A DNA stretch of 64,000 bases, taken from Amyelois transitella (Eukaryota > Arthropoda > Insecta > Lepidoptera > Pyralidae). Below are positions 11,104 through 24,724 of the stretch, piece by piece. The notes below the pieces were generated by a model. That model did no database searches. It was not told where the DNA came from and worked only from the letters and a program-made list of their open reading frames with translations. The DNA lies in assembly GCF_032362555.1 (NCBI RefSeq), contig NC_083505.1:12854001-12918000 (forward strand), written 5' to 3'. Position numbers and translations under genes: made by a program. Position 1 is the stretch's first letter. Each line of letters opens with the position of its first letter.

Positions 11104-14100
11104 ATGTGCGGTTTGAAATTATTTTTAGGATTTATATTTACATATTGTTTACTGGCGAATAACACTTTTGGATTATCTCCTGTTATTTTGAGTAAGTCTG
11201 TTGCGGTTATAAATAATACAAAAAATCATACAGTCTAGTAGTTGAGTCTAGAACAAGTCAAAATAACTTGATTCTATTTGAATGTTTATAGTTCCAGGAG
11301 ATGGTGGGAGTAGATTGGAAGCGAGACTGAATAGAACAACAGTGGTACATTACATCTGCGGGAAAATTTCGGATTATTTCAACATCTGGTTGAACTTGGA
11401 ACTGCTGGTGCCTATTGTGATTGACTGCTGGGTTGATAACACCAGGCTAGAGTATGATAATGTCACAAGACTCACGAAGAACCCTCCGGGAGTGGAGATC
11501 AGGGTGCCAGGCTGGGGGGACCCGGAGCCGGTGGAATGGATAGACCCCTCACATGAATCCCCTGGTTCATACTTCAATAGCATAGGAGATGCTCTAGTCA
11601 AAATTGGATATGTGAGGAATGTGTCCATCAGAGGAGCTCCCTATGACTTCAGAAAAGCACCAAGTGAGTATTATTTAATGTTTTTAGAGTACCAAAATTG
11701 TTTTTAATTCCTATTGGAATTATTTGACTCTTGGATTTATGCCCTTTAGCAGAATATATTTTTTTCTGGATGATCATTATGTTGATAATATCTCAAAACA
11801 TATCAATTATATTTAAAAACAAAATCATTAAGATATTTTGTTTGTATGGAAGATAGTGAGGAGGAATAAAAATATATGTATACATTTATCTTAATTTTGT
11901 ATAATTAAAGGTGAAAATTAGTTTAATGGACTTTTCCCTGCACATTCCATAGTGTATAATAAATTATAAATAAAAAAAAAGTTATAAATGAACAAAAATG
12001 TTAGGCAACCCATTTAAAAAACTAAGACTGGATGGACCCTTAAATCAGCAACCCACAATCTGAACCAAGAATAAACTTTTATCACAAGTGATGAGAGCAT
12101 TGTAAGGTATAAGCTTATCGTAGGATTAATAATTACAAATAAATCTTTCATATTCATTGTAGGGGATCAAAGAACTAAAAGTATATTATTATTCTCAAAA
12201 CATATATGTAACATATCAACATCTTACAGTACACATCTTAACATTACAAGGAACAATAACTTCATAAAAATTATTCTATATGTGATAATATTTTCCTTAT
12301 TCAAATCAGTATCAGTTTTAATTGTAATTATTACCTATCATTAACGGATTATATGACCAGAATGTGTTAAAAGTATTTTATCATGTTTTTATCAAATTTG
12401 TATAACTATCTATTTGCTTGATGTTATTGTGACAATAAGTTTTGTTATCACAATGTTATTGATCAATATCTTTTAAAGGTGATGCAAGATTGTATTAATT
12501 GTTGTTATGGTTACTTAGGAATGCTTTTTAACACTAAGTACATGTCATATATCACGCAAGGAAATATGCTAACAACATTTAAGAACAACCAAAAAAGCTT
12601 TTGATAGTGGAATAAGATTAATAAAGTAATAAAAGAGAAAAAGGAAGTCTTAAGATCAGATAAACAAAAACAACAAAAGAAGTGGCTTGGTTTTTCTTTT
12701 AAAATTCCTATGAGAGTGAAGCCCTTCACAAAAACCTACATTATAATATAATGTTTTTGTGAAGGACTTCACTATAATTTTGAAAATTTGGTCTGTCTGT
12801 GCCGAATATTATCAAAAACGGTCTAGTAGTTTTGTGTGAAAACATTACAAACAAACATACAAAACACAAATGTTGCCTCTTCATAAGTATATATATATAT
12901 ATATAGTTTTAGTATAGAGTTAGTGATTATGATACGCTATTAAGTGCAGACTTCGTCCTCAGATGAGAACGGGGAGTTCTTCGTGAAGCTCAAAACCCTT
13001 GTTGAGGAGACGTACAACATGAACAACAAGTCAGCGGTGACATTCATAGTCCACAGGTATGATAATGTTCTAAGGCAGTAGAATACAAAAACTGCGAGTG
13101 ACGGTTTGGGTGCAACTTAATACCCATATGCTGTGAACAAAACTGTACATACATACATATAATCACGTCTATATCCCTTGCGGGGTAGTCAGAGCCAACA
13201 GTCTTGAGAAGACTGAAAGGCCACGTTCAGCTGTTTGACTTAATGATAGAATGTAATAAACCATATAAATGTAAATAAACCATAGAACATAGCCAACGAT
13301 GTGAACAAGTGAAGTTTATGACATACACAGCATGGGCGGGTCCATGGCGCTGCACTTCCTCCGGCTGCAGCCTCAGAAGTGGAAGGACCAGTACGTCAGG
13401 CGGATGGTGTCGCTGTCCACACCCTGGGGCGGATCCATGAAGGCCGTCAAAGTGTTTGCTATTGGTGAGCTTTTTTTATTTTTTTTTATCCCTTACTCGC
13501 TCTCACTTTCGCATTTAGAACCAATATTAGTTAGTATTAGTATTAGAAGGATATGAGATCAAGGAACTTTAATGGTATTATTAATTTGTTTTTTTAACTG
13601 TATCGTCGCCTTCAAATTATCTTTGAGCATTATCAACTCTGTTGTCAACAGAGTCTGAAGGGTAGTGGTTAAGTTAACCGACTTAAAAGTGTGAGATACT
13701 CGATTCGATAATCCATTAGGTAGTCACTTTTCTTTCAATACTTCCAAGTTGAATATGAAGGAAAGGAACATTCGGACAATTTATTATACCTAGTTACAAG
13801 ATCATACATAAGTATAGTATATATAATCACGTCTATATCCCTTGCGGGGTAGACAGAGCCAACAATTATATAATAAAGACTCATAGGTCCCGTACAGCTG
13901 TTTGGCTTAATGATGGAATTGAGATTCAAATATTTGCAAGCCCGTCGTCTAAAAGATGAATCCTAAGTTTATATTTACGATAGTTGCCTTTTACGACATC
14001 CTTGGGAAAGATAGTGGGATAGAGAGAAAGAGAGTGAGATAGAGTGGTCCACTTTTTTTTTATTGGTGCCGGGAAACACACGTTACAAGATCAAGTTATT

Positions 14101-17100
14101 ATAATCACTAATTCATTATCACCACTAAGTTCATTGACCTTGACTTGACACACCTCCAATGCTAAGACTTGGTTATCTTAATTTCAATAGTATACGATTA
14201 TCTTTAATTATTGCTAACTGTTCCCAACACTATAAATGGAAAAACTCGGTAGTACGAGTATGCTCCTTGTGTTCATAATTTTAAAAACTAAATTTGATTA
14301 GCTTTCCTTCACGTACCTAAGTATGGAGCGACTGATGATGTGATTTATTCATCATTTACATTAATTATTTAATTTATAAATTATAATTAGTTATTTTTAT
14401 TTATAATTTTTTTTGTTTTTATTTTAACAATACAATATTGACTTTCTTAAGCTCTAAGATTTTTAGTTGGCAAAAATTTCCAAGATTGTAGATGTAGGTA
14501 GGTATATATGTTAGTGTAGGAAGAGATGCGTCGATGAGTACCTAATACAATATTGATTTGATCGATTATTTTATTTCTCTTTGTCATCTTTGCGTGTACC
14601 CAAGCCTCCAACGAAAGGGATCCTCCGCTACTATGCGCCAGAGCCTAGAGCCCTTTATTTTAATGTATTTATTGAAGTAAATTAACAATTAACGTCGATA
14701 AGGAAAAAATCGATAAGACTGTAATCAAAAATCATGGAATTTGAATCTGTTGGAAGTGCGTTAGTGTCTTTCATAGGGCAATTGAAGCCGAATTTAAACA
14801 TTTAGTGCCGTGTGGTTCCCGGCACCAATACAAAAAAGAATAGGAGCACTCCATCTCTTTCTCATGGATGTCGTAAAAGGCGACTAAAGGATAGGCTTAC
14901 AAACTTGGGATTCCTTTTTTAGGCGATGGGCTAGCAACCTGTCACTATTTGGATCTCAATTCTATCATTAAGCCAAATAGCTGAACGTGGCCGATCAGTC
15001 TTTTCAAGACTGTTGGCTCTGTCTACCCCACAAGGGATATAGACGTGACGATATGTATGTATGTTTATTTACTTAATCGCCTTTGTAGTGCTTGACGTGC
15101 CATTGTATTTTATTATAGAACTATTGATGTAATAACTGATTATCGTATTATTAAAAACAACATAACATTCAATTACGTATTGTAAATTATTACGCATTTA
15201 GAAGTTATAAATGAATAAACAAACTTACAACTTGACCCATACAACAAAGTCTGATGATAATAGTATGAGTGATGATGTTAAAATCACTGTTACAATCCAC
15301 AAACATACATATCACGTCTTTATCATTTACGGGGTAGATAGAGCCAATGTTCGTAAGACTTGAAAACCATCATCTAACTGGATAGGTCAATTATGGATTT
15401 AAGGACACGAGATAATGTCATGTTCTTAGCCCATCGCCTGCAAAAACAATCCCAAGTTTATTAGCCCATCCCTTATTCGCCTCTTACGACATCCACGGGA
15501 AAGATATGATTTGGTTCTAATCTTCCGAAAATCACGATGAAGAAAATAATACATACATACATATAGTCACGTCTATATCCCTTACGAGGTACGCAGAGCC
15601 AACAGTCTTGAAGAGACTGATAGTTATTTCAGCTCATTGGCTTGATGATGGAATTGAGATTCCAATACTGACAGGTTGCCAGCCCATCGCCCAAAAGAAC
15701 CCAAGCTTATAAGCCTATCCCTTAGTCTTTTTTTACGACATCCACGGGAAAGAGAAGGATTATTATACTACTATTCTTTTTTTTTTATTGGTGCCGGGAA
15801 CCACACGGCCAACACACACTAATCAAGAAAATAATTTAGGTACATATGTATATATTTTTGTGCCGTGTGGTTCCCGGCACCAATACAAAAAAGAATAGGA
15901 CCACTCCATCTCTTTCCCATGGACGTCGTAAAAGGCGACTAAGGGATAGGCTTACAAACTTGGGATTCTTTTTAAGGCGATGCAATGGGCTAGCAACCTG
16001 TCACTATTTGAATCTCAATTCTATCATTAAGCCAAATAGCTGAACGTGGCCATTCAGTCTTTTCAAGACTGTTGGCTCTTCCTACTTCGTAAGGGATATA
16101 GACGTGACATTCAGTCTTTTCAAGACTGTTGGCTCTTCCTACTTCGTAAGGGATATAGACGTGACTATATGTATGTATGTATGTATTGTTTCCCTCCAGG
16201 CGACAACCTGGGCTCGCTGATGCTGCGCGAGAGCGTGATGCGCGCGCAGGAGATCACGTGCCCGTCGCTCGCGTGGCTGATGCCGTCGCCGTTGCTGTGG
16301 AAACCCGACGAGGTGCTGGTGCAAACGGACAAGTTCAACTACACCATCGGCGACGTGCACAAGTGGTTCGCGTGAGTTGCTTTCATAAATAAATATAAAT
16401 AAATATATACGGGACAAATTATACAGATTGAGTTAGCCTCGAAGTAAGTTCGAGACTTCGTAACACAAGTCTCGAACTTTTTTTTTTTACCTACAAAAAA
16501 GTAACTCACTCACTAATTGCCGTGTGGTTCCCCGGCACCAATAGAAAAAAGAATAGGACCACTCCATCACTTTCCCATGGATGTCGCAAAAGGCGACTAA
16601 GGGGGTAGGCTTATAAACTTGGGATTCTCCTTTTAGGCGATGGGCTAGCAACCTGTCACTATTTGAATCTCAATTCTATCTTAAAGCCAAACAGCTGAAC
16701 GTGGCCTATCAGTCTTTTCAAGACTGTTGGCTCTGTCTACCCCGCAAGGGATATAGACGTGATTATATGTGATGTGATGTGTGATTTAATATCATATTTC
16801 CACAGCGACATGGACCTGCCCGATGCGTGGGAGATGTTCAAGGACACTCAGAAGTACAAGAGCGACTTCACGGCGCCCGGCGTAGAGGTGCACTGCTTGT
16901 ACGGATACAACATATCTACTGTTGAGAAGTAAGTATTTATTTGATTTATACACTATTCTCTAACAATCTCAACATTTCATCTCATTAAAGCTAGACGAGA
17001 TTCTCAAAAAAAATGATTTCCTAAAAAAGGTAGGAGTGGGTAGGCCTAGGCGAACGTATCTTGATCAAAGTAAAGACGTCCTGGCAAAGGGTCAGGTTAA

Positions 17101-17945
17101 GAGTACCCGAAACCGCCGAGTTGCATGCCTTCGCTTCATCCACATTCATAACTCTCTTCATGCAAGTTTAAGGTAGAAATTTAAAAAGACGTGGGGTCAT
17201 CGTCCCCACTTCAATTCGTTATTCAAATTCATCAGCACAGAATTACATAGAGCAGTAAAAACAGCATTAGTCGGTAAAAGCACAAAATAGCGACATCTAG
17301 CGCAGTTCAATAGAACTACAACGCGGTCGATATGTTCCATGTCACGTAATATAATCTCAGAGAAATTAACTAGATGGAGCTGCAAGTTACTTATTGCAAG
17401 GACACTTTGCCGCAATTTAGCCGCTCTTCGACCCATTTTGCGTGGAGAGGTACCTTATTAGTTGAACCATATCTGTCAACCTCAGTAAGCATAAAGTTTA
17501 ACAATTCTAAGAAACAGAGTTGTGCCGACTTCATCACACTTTAACCTTTATTATCTTCTAGTACAGCAACCCTAAAAGCCTTCAATTTGACAGTAGAAAT
17601 TCTATTTGACCACATTATACTTCCTAACCTGACTATCTCTGTGGCACTGGGTTCTAATCCTATATTTTTTTTCAAGTAAGTAATGTATTCTCATATCGTT
17701 CCAGACTAGTTTACAAGCCGGGTACCTGGCTAGACGGTTACCCCACTCTATCCATGGGAGACGGGGATGGCACAGTCAACCGTCGGTCTCTCAGCGCCTG
17801 CGAGTACTGGGCCAAGAGGCGCGGCTTCACCACCCTGAACAGGGGGAAACCGGTGAAGTCCTTAGCGCTGGCCAACGCGGAACATCTGAAGATATTGCAC
17901 GATCAGAGGGTCATAGATTACGTTAGAACCGTCATGAGTATTTGA
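11104..17945 (+). CDS. PLA2G15: Group XV (lysosomal) phospholipase A2 / LCAT-like
   Basis: Seven exons: 11104-11191, 11292-11663, 12963-13056, 13331-13464, 16200-16371, 16806-16928, 17705-17945. All joins are GT-AG and in phase, giving 407 residues (human protein 412). Residues 1-24 are a signal peptide. The core matches lysosomal phospholipase A2: PGDGGSRLEA near the N-terminus, TVVHYICGK, IWLNLELLVPIVIDCW, RGAPYDFRKAP, nucleophile elbow VHSMGG (Ser185, formed across the exon 3/4 junction), WGGSMK, VHCLYGYN, GDGDGTVN (catalytic Asp probably 349) and NAEH (His388). The triad and the paired N-terminal cysteines are kept. The family acts as acidic phospholipase A and transacylase on phospholipids and ceramide in lysosomes. 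The ATG is followed directly by the signal peptide, so the start is secure. Introns 4 and 5 carry retroelements whose tails sit just before exons 5 and 6. Confidence 0.96.
12716..12771. repeat. Near-perfect hairpin in PLA2G15 intron 2
   Basis: GTGAAGCCCTTCACAAAAAC and, after a short AT loop, GTTTTTGTGAAGGACTTCAC form ~20-bp arms with one mismatch. The following ~110 bp (with AAAACGGTCTAGTAGTTTTG and a TA run at 12888-12904) looks like an interspersed repeat end. Confidence 0.7.
13146..13245 (-). mobile_element. Family A fragment
   Basis: Reversed family A 3' part (ATCACGTCTATATCCCTTGC through GGCCACGTTCAGCTGTTTG), 90 nt after the donor of PLA2G15 exon 3. Confidence 0.8.
13818..14082 (-). mobile_element. 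Family A copy
   Basis: Nearly full-length reversed copy in PLA2G15 intron 4, from AATCACGTCTATATCCC to TGGTGCCGGGAAACACACG. Confidence 0.85.
14805..15064 (+). mobile_element. Family A full-length copy
   Basis: Complete sense copy from GTGCCGTGTGGTTCCCGGC to GACGATATGTATGTATG. Confidence 0.9.
15300..15505 (-). mobile_element. Decayed family A copy
   Basis: ATCACGTCTTTATC, GGGGTAGATAGAGCC and CTCTTACGACATCCACGGGA follow the reversed family A order with many substitutions. Confidence 0.7.
15551..15810 (-). mobile_element. Family A copy
   Basis: Nearly full-length reversed copy, tail ACATACATACATATAGTCAC to head GGTGCCGGGAACCACACGGC. Confidence 0.85.
15860..16188 (+). mobile_element. Family A copy with duplicated 3' segment
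   Basis: Full-length sense copy in which the 57-bp segment starting CATTCAGTCTTTTCAAGACT (16051) is repeated in tandem from 16108. The TATG tail ends ~12 nt before PLA2G15 exon 5 (16200). Confidence 0.9.
16388..16478 (-). mobile_element. SINE (family D) 3' fragment
   Basis: AATATATACGGGACAAATTA and AGTTAGCCTCGAAGTAAGTT match the tail half of the tRNA-derived SINE at 26660-26921. It lies antisense, 16 nt after the donor of PLA2G15 exon 5, with its tail facing the exon. Confidence 0.8.
16518..16785 (+). mobile_element. Family A full-length copy
   Basis: Complete sense copy whose tail (GACGTGATTATATGTGATG) ends ~20 nt before PLA2G15 exon 6 (16806). Confidence 0.9.
17020..17165 (+). mobile_element. 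Family B LINE fragment with internal inversion
   Basis: 17025-17127 reads in sense (GGTAGGAGTGGGTAGGCCTA through CCCGAAACCGCCGAG). It then switches at once to the reverse complement of the next segment (CTTCGCTTCATCCACATTCA, to CTTCATGCAAG). The 3' end of the LINE is missing. Confidence 0.85.
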
Positions 17946-19602
17946 GGTGAGGGTAGGTATAGAAAATGTTAATTTTCAGACCAGTTTTACAATTCTTTCT
18001 TGCAGGTGGTTCAGAATAGAAAAAAATAAGAAAAAGTCATGGGATGTTATCTTTGGTCGCTTGCTATCGTTATTTCGCTACTTTTAAATGGAAGACCGGG
18101 TAATTTTAAAGATATAAAATTATGCGTGTAATAGATTATGTATAAATAGAGAAATGAGGGTAGTTCAAATACCTCAATTATTGAAATAACATTGTCATGT
18201 AATTACTTCGTCATTCAAACTAAATTATATGCCTTACCATTCCGCTGCCGAAAGCATTTCAATAGCGTATTAAGATTTAAGACAATTTATAGGTGAAGGG
18301 AGTTCTATCAATAAGCCAATATTGTCAAGGTATGATCTTGATTTCGTCTCATTTCATGTTATTTAGTAATTTATTCATCACATCATAAGCAGAGTGTGCT
18401 ATACATGACGTAAATATGTTAAGACTGTTACTAGTATTTCAATACTGAGGGTAGTGCAATATTTCTTTATATAACTATCTAATAGTATTAAAGTGTATCA
18501 TTTATAGAGAACATAATAGCTGGTCGTACACGTACGGGTATGTCCGTCAGATCTGTCCGGCGGGCAGATCCGCGGTTCGCCACACACGAGACGGGCATTA
18601 GTTCAAATCCTGATTCCAGCATATAGAGTCTTCTCATATTAGCAAAAAATTGCGATAATATGTCTTGGTTTCATTTAAATATTTTATGCGGGCTAGCTAA
18701 TAATATTGCATATTTTCATGATATAAGTACAACTTTGTGCAACTTTTGGTAGCTACTTAGAAGAGATGTGCTAACAGTTATTCGTATTTGAGACCCCAAA
18801 ATGAAGCTATGCATTTAACTTAGTGTCGTATACTTATTAAAAGTGATCGTTAAATTCATGAATTGCTCTCTAGTAAATGCTTGTCGGATACTTATTTTAC
18901 TTTCTCTAATATAAGTCTTAACACATCCTAACGATATATGGTAAAGATAAATAATAACAGCTAATTTGAGCAGAACAAAACGTGTCTGTCAAATAACCTT
19001 ACGAGTAAATAATGTTAAATAAAAAAATATATTTTCCTTATTAATAAAATACTGAGTATGAAACGTAAAGCTTCCACGGCTGTGATATAAGCTCTCTGTA
19101 TATTTTATTGTATATTTTCTGATTTTGTTAAAGGCAGTACATAATATTTTTTTTTTACCTTAAATGATTTTCTGGTTGGTGGATACCTAACTCACTTGAA
19201 GCCAGGGTAGGTTACTAGTCTGTAATTTTAAGCAATAACTCAATTCTTATATGATGGAATAATTTGCATTGTATAAAGTCGTGTAAAGACACATAAATAA
19301 AATGTTGCTTTGGCATCAATATCCACAAGTAAAAATAAATTGTTATATGTCTTATAGAAAAGATTTGTCAACATTTAAATACTACTTAAACTGAAGCATT
19401 TTTCATTATATATACATGTGCCTGCGATAATCGCTCGTAAATTGCCAACTTTTAATGTTAAGAAACAAAATAAAATAAATGAAATATGCATAATGTTTTT
19501 TATTTCGACTTCGTGCCGCGCGTCACAGCTCACGTGTATCGGTTCTTTCTCTGAAAGGTACAATAAATGCACATTTTTATAAATGTTAGTCATATATCAA
19601 GC

Positions 19603-19745
19603 ATGCTCCCATAGCACATGCGAGACGGCATTTATATCGCGCGTAAAACTATCGCTTTCCCGTTTCACGTCATTATAAAAAGCGAAACAGCGAGTTTTTC
19701 GCGCGATAAAAACTGCGTCGCGCGTGCCATACTACGGAGGCTGAT
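19603..19745. mobile_element. Fold-back MITE
   Basis: The left arm (GCTCCCATAGCACATGCGAG, then ATATCGCGCGTAAAAC) pairs imperfectly with the right arm (GTTTTTCGCGCGATAAAAAC, then CGTGCCATACTACGGAGGCT). The arms are ~50 bp around a small centre, in GC-rich sequence unlike the surroundings. Confidence 0.65.
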
Positions 19746-22700
19746 TAGAAAATAATAAGGGAAGTAGGTTCTATTTTCCATTGCTGTTCCTAGAAAATCA
19801 GGTTAGAAAAAATGCGAATCACATTATTTAGCGATTGAACCATAGATATCTAGAAATAAGGCCCATTTCCACATTGGACATAATGAAGAAAATAAATATG
19901 TGCAAAAAAAAATATAAAGCATGCCATGGTTACTATTTTACTACGAATAAAACGCCAAATAGTAATAAACATTATTATTAACCCTTGCTGCACCCTTCTG
20001 CAATAAGTGTATGATTTATACGCCTACCCTACATAGCCATGTTTAACATCATACAAAAGAAAGACGTACAAACATACAAATAAATATAGGTTATATGTTG
20101 AATAAAGCTACACTTAATACTAATTCACATCTGCCAGGGCGTTTTGAAACGTATTGCGTAGGTAGAACATAAAAATTCATCGCTCATTACGTTATCTTAG
20201 AATTAACACAAAGATGCTCGCAAATCTAATTTTGTGTTTAACCTTGCGCTATAACAAAATTATTTTCTGTACCAAATTAAGAACAATTTTTGGTTAATTT
20301 GAGACCGAATACTAAGAAAACTAATCGGTAATAGAATAAAAGGACTTTGTAATAATTCTAACATAGGATTTAATTCTAATAACATACATTATTATATTAG
20401 GAATCTCTCAGGCGCTCAAAGATCTTTCAATCACAATATTTGTCAAATAAACATAACAAAAACAAAGTACATATTTAAATCGATTTATTGTTTACATTTG
20501 CGAAATTAAACTTACAATTACAGTCTGTTTTTCGATTATTTGTTATTATAAAGGTACAATATACACAGGATGATGGGGTGACACTGGATATTTACAAAAC
20601 ATGAGTGATGTTACATTATCAAAATTATACTATCCCAAACCGTGGATAAAAAAAAACTTATAATTTTGAATGTAGGTGTAAAACTAATCAGAACTTAAAA
20701 TGAATGTTAGATTTTAAAAACATTTCTTTTTTATAAAATGCAGGGAAGCTTTGACTATTGTGTGTGGTAATCAACTAATAATGGAATAATATAGGAATTT
20801 GATAATGTAACGTTTATGTAATTTAAAAACTTTAACATTAATAAATGCCGAATATTGTATACATTTGCACTTAAAATTTTAGACATATACATTGGTTTGT
20901 TTAAATAATTTGTGAACCAATTAACTTAAATGTAAGTGCATAATAAATTAATTTTCTTACTACTGCCTTAGTACATTACATTAATCTGATGAGGAATGAA
21001 TTAACACATTAACCTATCTACATAATAGTAACAAAATAATATCACATGAGATTAATCAGAACGCAATATACAAATAAAAGAGGCCACATATTGTTCACGA
21101 TACCAAAGACTCACGAGAAAGGCATCTATGTGAATTACACTTCATAGTTCTTAAGCACGGGGACTACTTAGACACCCTAACCATATAAACCAATTCATTT
21201 TGTCCTCCGAAAAATTCCATAGTATAAAGTTACTTTTTCCTAACAAATGTTTTCAAAGTTTTATAAAGACAGACTACGTGTGCACTGTACAACGAGGGGA
21301 ACAAAGTGAAACACATGATACAATACATTCTTTTTCTAAGCAAAATGACCGTTAAAATTCCATACTTTGATTTAACATATTCAAAAAATGCCTTGAATTT
21401 TTATTTTTAAGAATTACAATAATATTTTATTTGCGATATTTTACAAACAAATTTAATAAAAAATTTACATTTTTTTTCCTAAAATTTTTTTCATAATGGC
21501 CGGCAACCCAAACGTTGTATGTAAGTGAGAGAATCCAGCTCCACCCATATTTTAATTCGTGGTCGAGCCGCTTCCACCTTCCTGTTTAAGGACATCGACT
21601 TTATTTTCATTATAATAATATCAATTTCACCGTGCACCAGTGCAAAATAAGCGCGTATTAAATAATAGCAGTCATGACAGTGAGATTTTGCCTTTATTAA
21701 AAATAAATGTTCGAGGCATTTTGGTGTACGTGCTTACATGTCACCCTGTGAGTGTCGCTGCCTTCTAGATCCGTTCTTCCAACTTTTTGAATCAAATTTT
21801 AAGTCTAAAGTGTCTTCAAAAGCTCTAATTAATATGTTTATTTATTTGATAGCTGTTTAATTATGTGTGATGTTTGTAAACGCGTGGAAGCAAAACAATG
21901 ATCAACGAAAACGTTAGTGTTGGAAGAACGAATCTACAGATGTTTTTAATATGAAATGTATTTACAAAAAGGCCTTATATAACTAGTTCGTAAGAACATA
22001 TAGGTAACGATCACAATATATACAATCCGAGATCTAAATGTAACAAAGTGCGGTTCTCTTCAGCTACCTTCTCAAGTAACTAATAACACTGTATTAATTC
22101 AACGCATTTCACATGACATATACTTAATTAACACATCTCAATTCCTATTTTGGGTGTTCAGAACCTTGAGAGAGTCCACATTAACCTACATTGACGTTTA
22201 TTATTAAAGAAAATTGCATAATTTCTCATTGGTTCTCATATCTTGGAGGTTTCTCAATCATATTTAAGTATCATTAAGTCCTTATATACGAACGTTGACA
22301 AGGCATATGACTTCTCTTTCTTTTAAATACTTCTAATTACCTCAAGACAGAGAAGATAGATATGCCTACCAACGTTCGTGAGTATACCTCCTGATCGGTT
22401 GGCGAACTGTCAAATAGTAATGTCTTATTTGACACGAGAAACAATAGGAATTACCCGAATGAAAAGCTGAATAATGTTTATTATCGAAATTATGTTTCGA
22501 AATTTATGAGAAAAAAATATATAATTTTTATATGGACTTGGAAATAGAACATTCGTGCATACTATATTTGCATTCAAAGAAACCCATTAACATTGTTTAA
22601 CTATTAAGGCATTTGACTGCGTTTATCTTAAAATTTATTATAACGTCCATAAACTTCTAGTACAAATATTAAAGGGTAACTACAGTAAAAAATCCTGAAT

Positions 22701-22873
22701 AACTTTTTGATTTTGAAAAAAAAATAAGAAAATCTTTAAGAGTGAAATGGTGTTTTCTTTTGCTATTTTCACTATTTAATTAAGAAAAGTTTTGTTGAAA
22801 ACTAAACGTGACCGAAATCACCCTTAAAATATTTGTACTTCTTCATGCGAGCCTTATGTACTACACAATATAC

Positions 22874-23108
22874 CACAGTACGCGCCAAATTTGTTTGCAT
22901 AATTTGTGAGCATGAGAAATTTCTTGTTTTTTTTTGTCATTTATAATGGCAGTAAACCGGTTCTCAAAAAAAAATATTATTAATAGACTAAACAAAAAAG
23001 TTCATTGAATGAAACATCATCATCATTCATCGATTTAAATTTGACAGCTGTCATTCTAATGCCACTTTAGAAAGTTTATTTTGACAAACATATTTGGCGC
23101 GTACTGCG
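22874..23108. mobile_element. Element with ~22-bp inverted ends
   Basis: CACAGTACGCGCCAAATTTG at 22874 and its near reverse complement CATATTTGGCGCGTACTGCG at ~23088 enclose ~190 bp of AT-rich DNA. Confidence 0.55.
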
Positions 23109-23689
23109 AACTTAAATCTAGAACGTTCAGTACAATTGAGGTGTCCACGCGAAATCGCTCCTTAATACAACGGCGTAAGGCCTCCTTTCCAGCATCAGTT
23201 TGTCCCCCGCAGACCCGCGTGTTCGGTCTACACTCACCCAAGCACCATGTCTCAACTTTAAAGTTAAACGTATGTATATATCAACATTTGTATAATTCAA
23301 CAATGCATTAAATGAGCATATTTTAACACAACATTTAATGCTTCCTTCGTGGAGTTTTTAACGGAGAATGGGACGTCTCTTTCTCTTCTATAGTAGGAAA
23401 ACAAAAGTACAAAATTCTGGTTGATATTGTGCAGAAGGCTGACCGACGGTAATAACCTTTGCATAATAAGTATCACTTACATAAGCGCTATCTACAGTGA
23501 AGCGGACAGTTGAGAAGACATTTTTTTACAGGGATATTATATCTTTTGGGATTTAAAAGATACTCTTAATTCTAGTCAAATTGACCCTGTTCTAGAGTGT
23601 GAATGGCTACTTAAAAGGTTCCTTATTCTATAAATCACATATGAACAAATCAATTGTAAAACTTTTGTTATATTTTACTAATGACCCAC

Positions 23690-23815
23690 CCGGACTTCGC
23701 ACAGGTAGTATTTAAACACATAAAAAATCCCATTGGATCACTGTTGCGTAGTTTTTAAGATAAGCATACAAACATACATAAGGACAGACGCGGGATACGA
23801 CTTTTTAGTGATAAT
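23690..23815. repeat. Interspersed repeat fragment
   Basis: GACCCACCCGGACTTCGCAC, GTAGTTTTTAAGATAAGCAT and CAAACATACATAAGGACAGA have the layout of common insect repeat ends (GC-rich end, then 'not-yet-spliced' style AT body and CAAACATACA). No second copy is in this window. Confidence 0.35.
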
Positions 23816-24724
23816 ACAATGTAGTGATGAAAAGGGAGGTTAATTTAGTCACTGACCGTTAATTGTCCTTAGCTAGGTAAGCAAATTATGATAAGGCTTA
23901 AATAGATTTGTACTGACACAAATGTTGATATACACATACCTAATGGAAAAAACCATAAATATTACATTAATCCATAGCCGTGATGTGATCCCGTAGCTTT
24001 GTAAAGGTATACCTACTTGTGAGTTCACTTTATGGTAACGGTTTTAATACGCGACAATTTATTTTTGTATTATACAGTTGTAGACATTTACACTTTTTAA
24101 CTTTAAATTTTTGAGTTTGATCTCGAAAATTCCCGATGATTCGACCAAAATTCCTCATATTTTAGAGATGTCTTATGTAATTGTTTTTTAATTTATGTGT
24201 AAATTCTGGATCTATAAGAACCTCGATTTTTTAAAGATATTATTATTTATATGGAATTATAAGATTTTATTTTTGTTTTATTACCACAGCTGTCAACTTT
24301 AATAAAACCGCTACCACATAGTGTAACTTCCATACATTTTTCACATATCTTTTGCATACAGTTTATTATTTAAATGTACGATGTATGAAAGCTTGATATT
24401 AGCCAGCAATGGAAAGCTTTAACCGTTAACAAAAGCGGGGTAACATTGAAACATGATTTTGGGTTTTAACATCGGTTCGTAAGGGAGGTACGGTTCGAGA
24501 TTCAATTTGATGTGTGTAATATATTATGTGATCATTCTAACATATAGTATGATTTGACGATAGCTATTCTCGTAAAATGACAAATAGAATTTGTACGTTA
24601 TATGGCAGTTACCACATTAAGTTAACTTGAAGAGATTGCATTAGCGATAAGTCCGCTTTTGTGCCATCTCTGTCTGTTTTGTGGTGTTTTATATGTTTTA
24701 CTCTTATATGTCTTACTCTTGAAA

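Noticed and set aside
17197-17436. 79-codon minus-strand ORF in PLA2G15 intron 6
   Set aside because: No start context, splice partners or family signal; it lies in an intron beside a LINE fragment.
18560-18625. A second tRNA-like stretch (AGTTCAAATCC)
   Set aside because: Only a T-arm-like motif is present; no cloverleaf or SINE body could be drawn.
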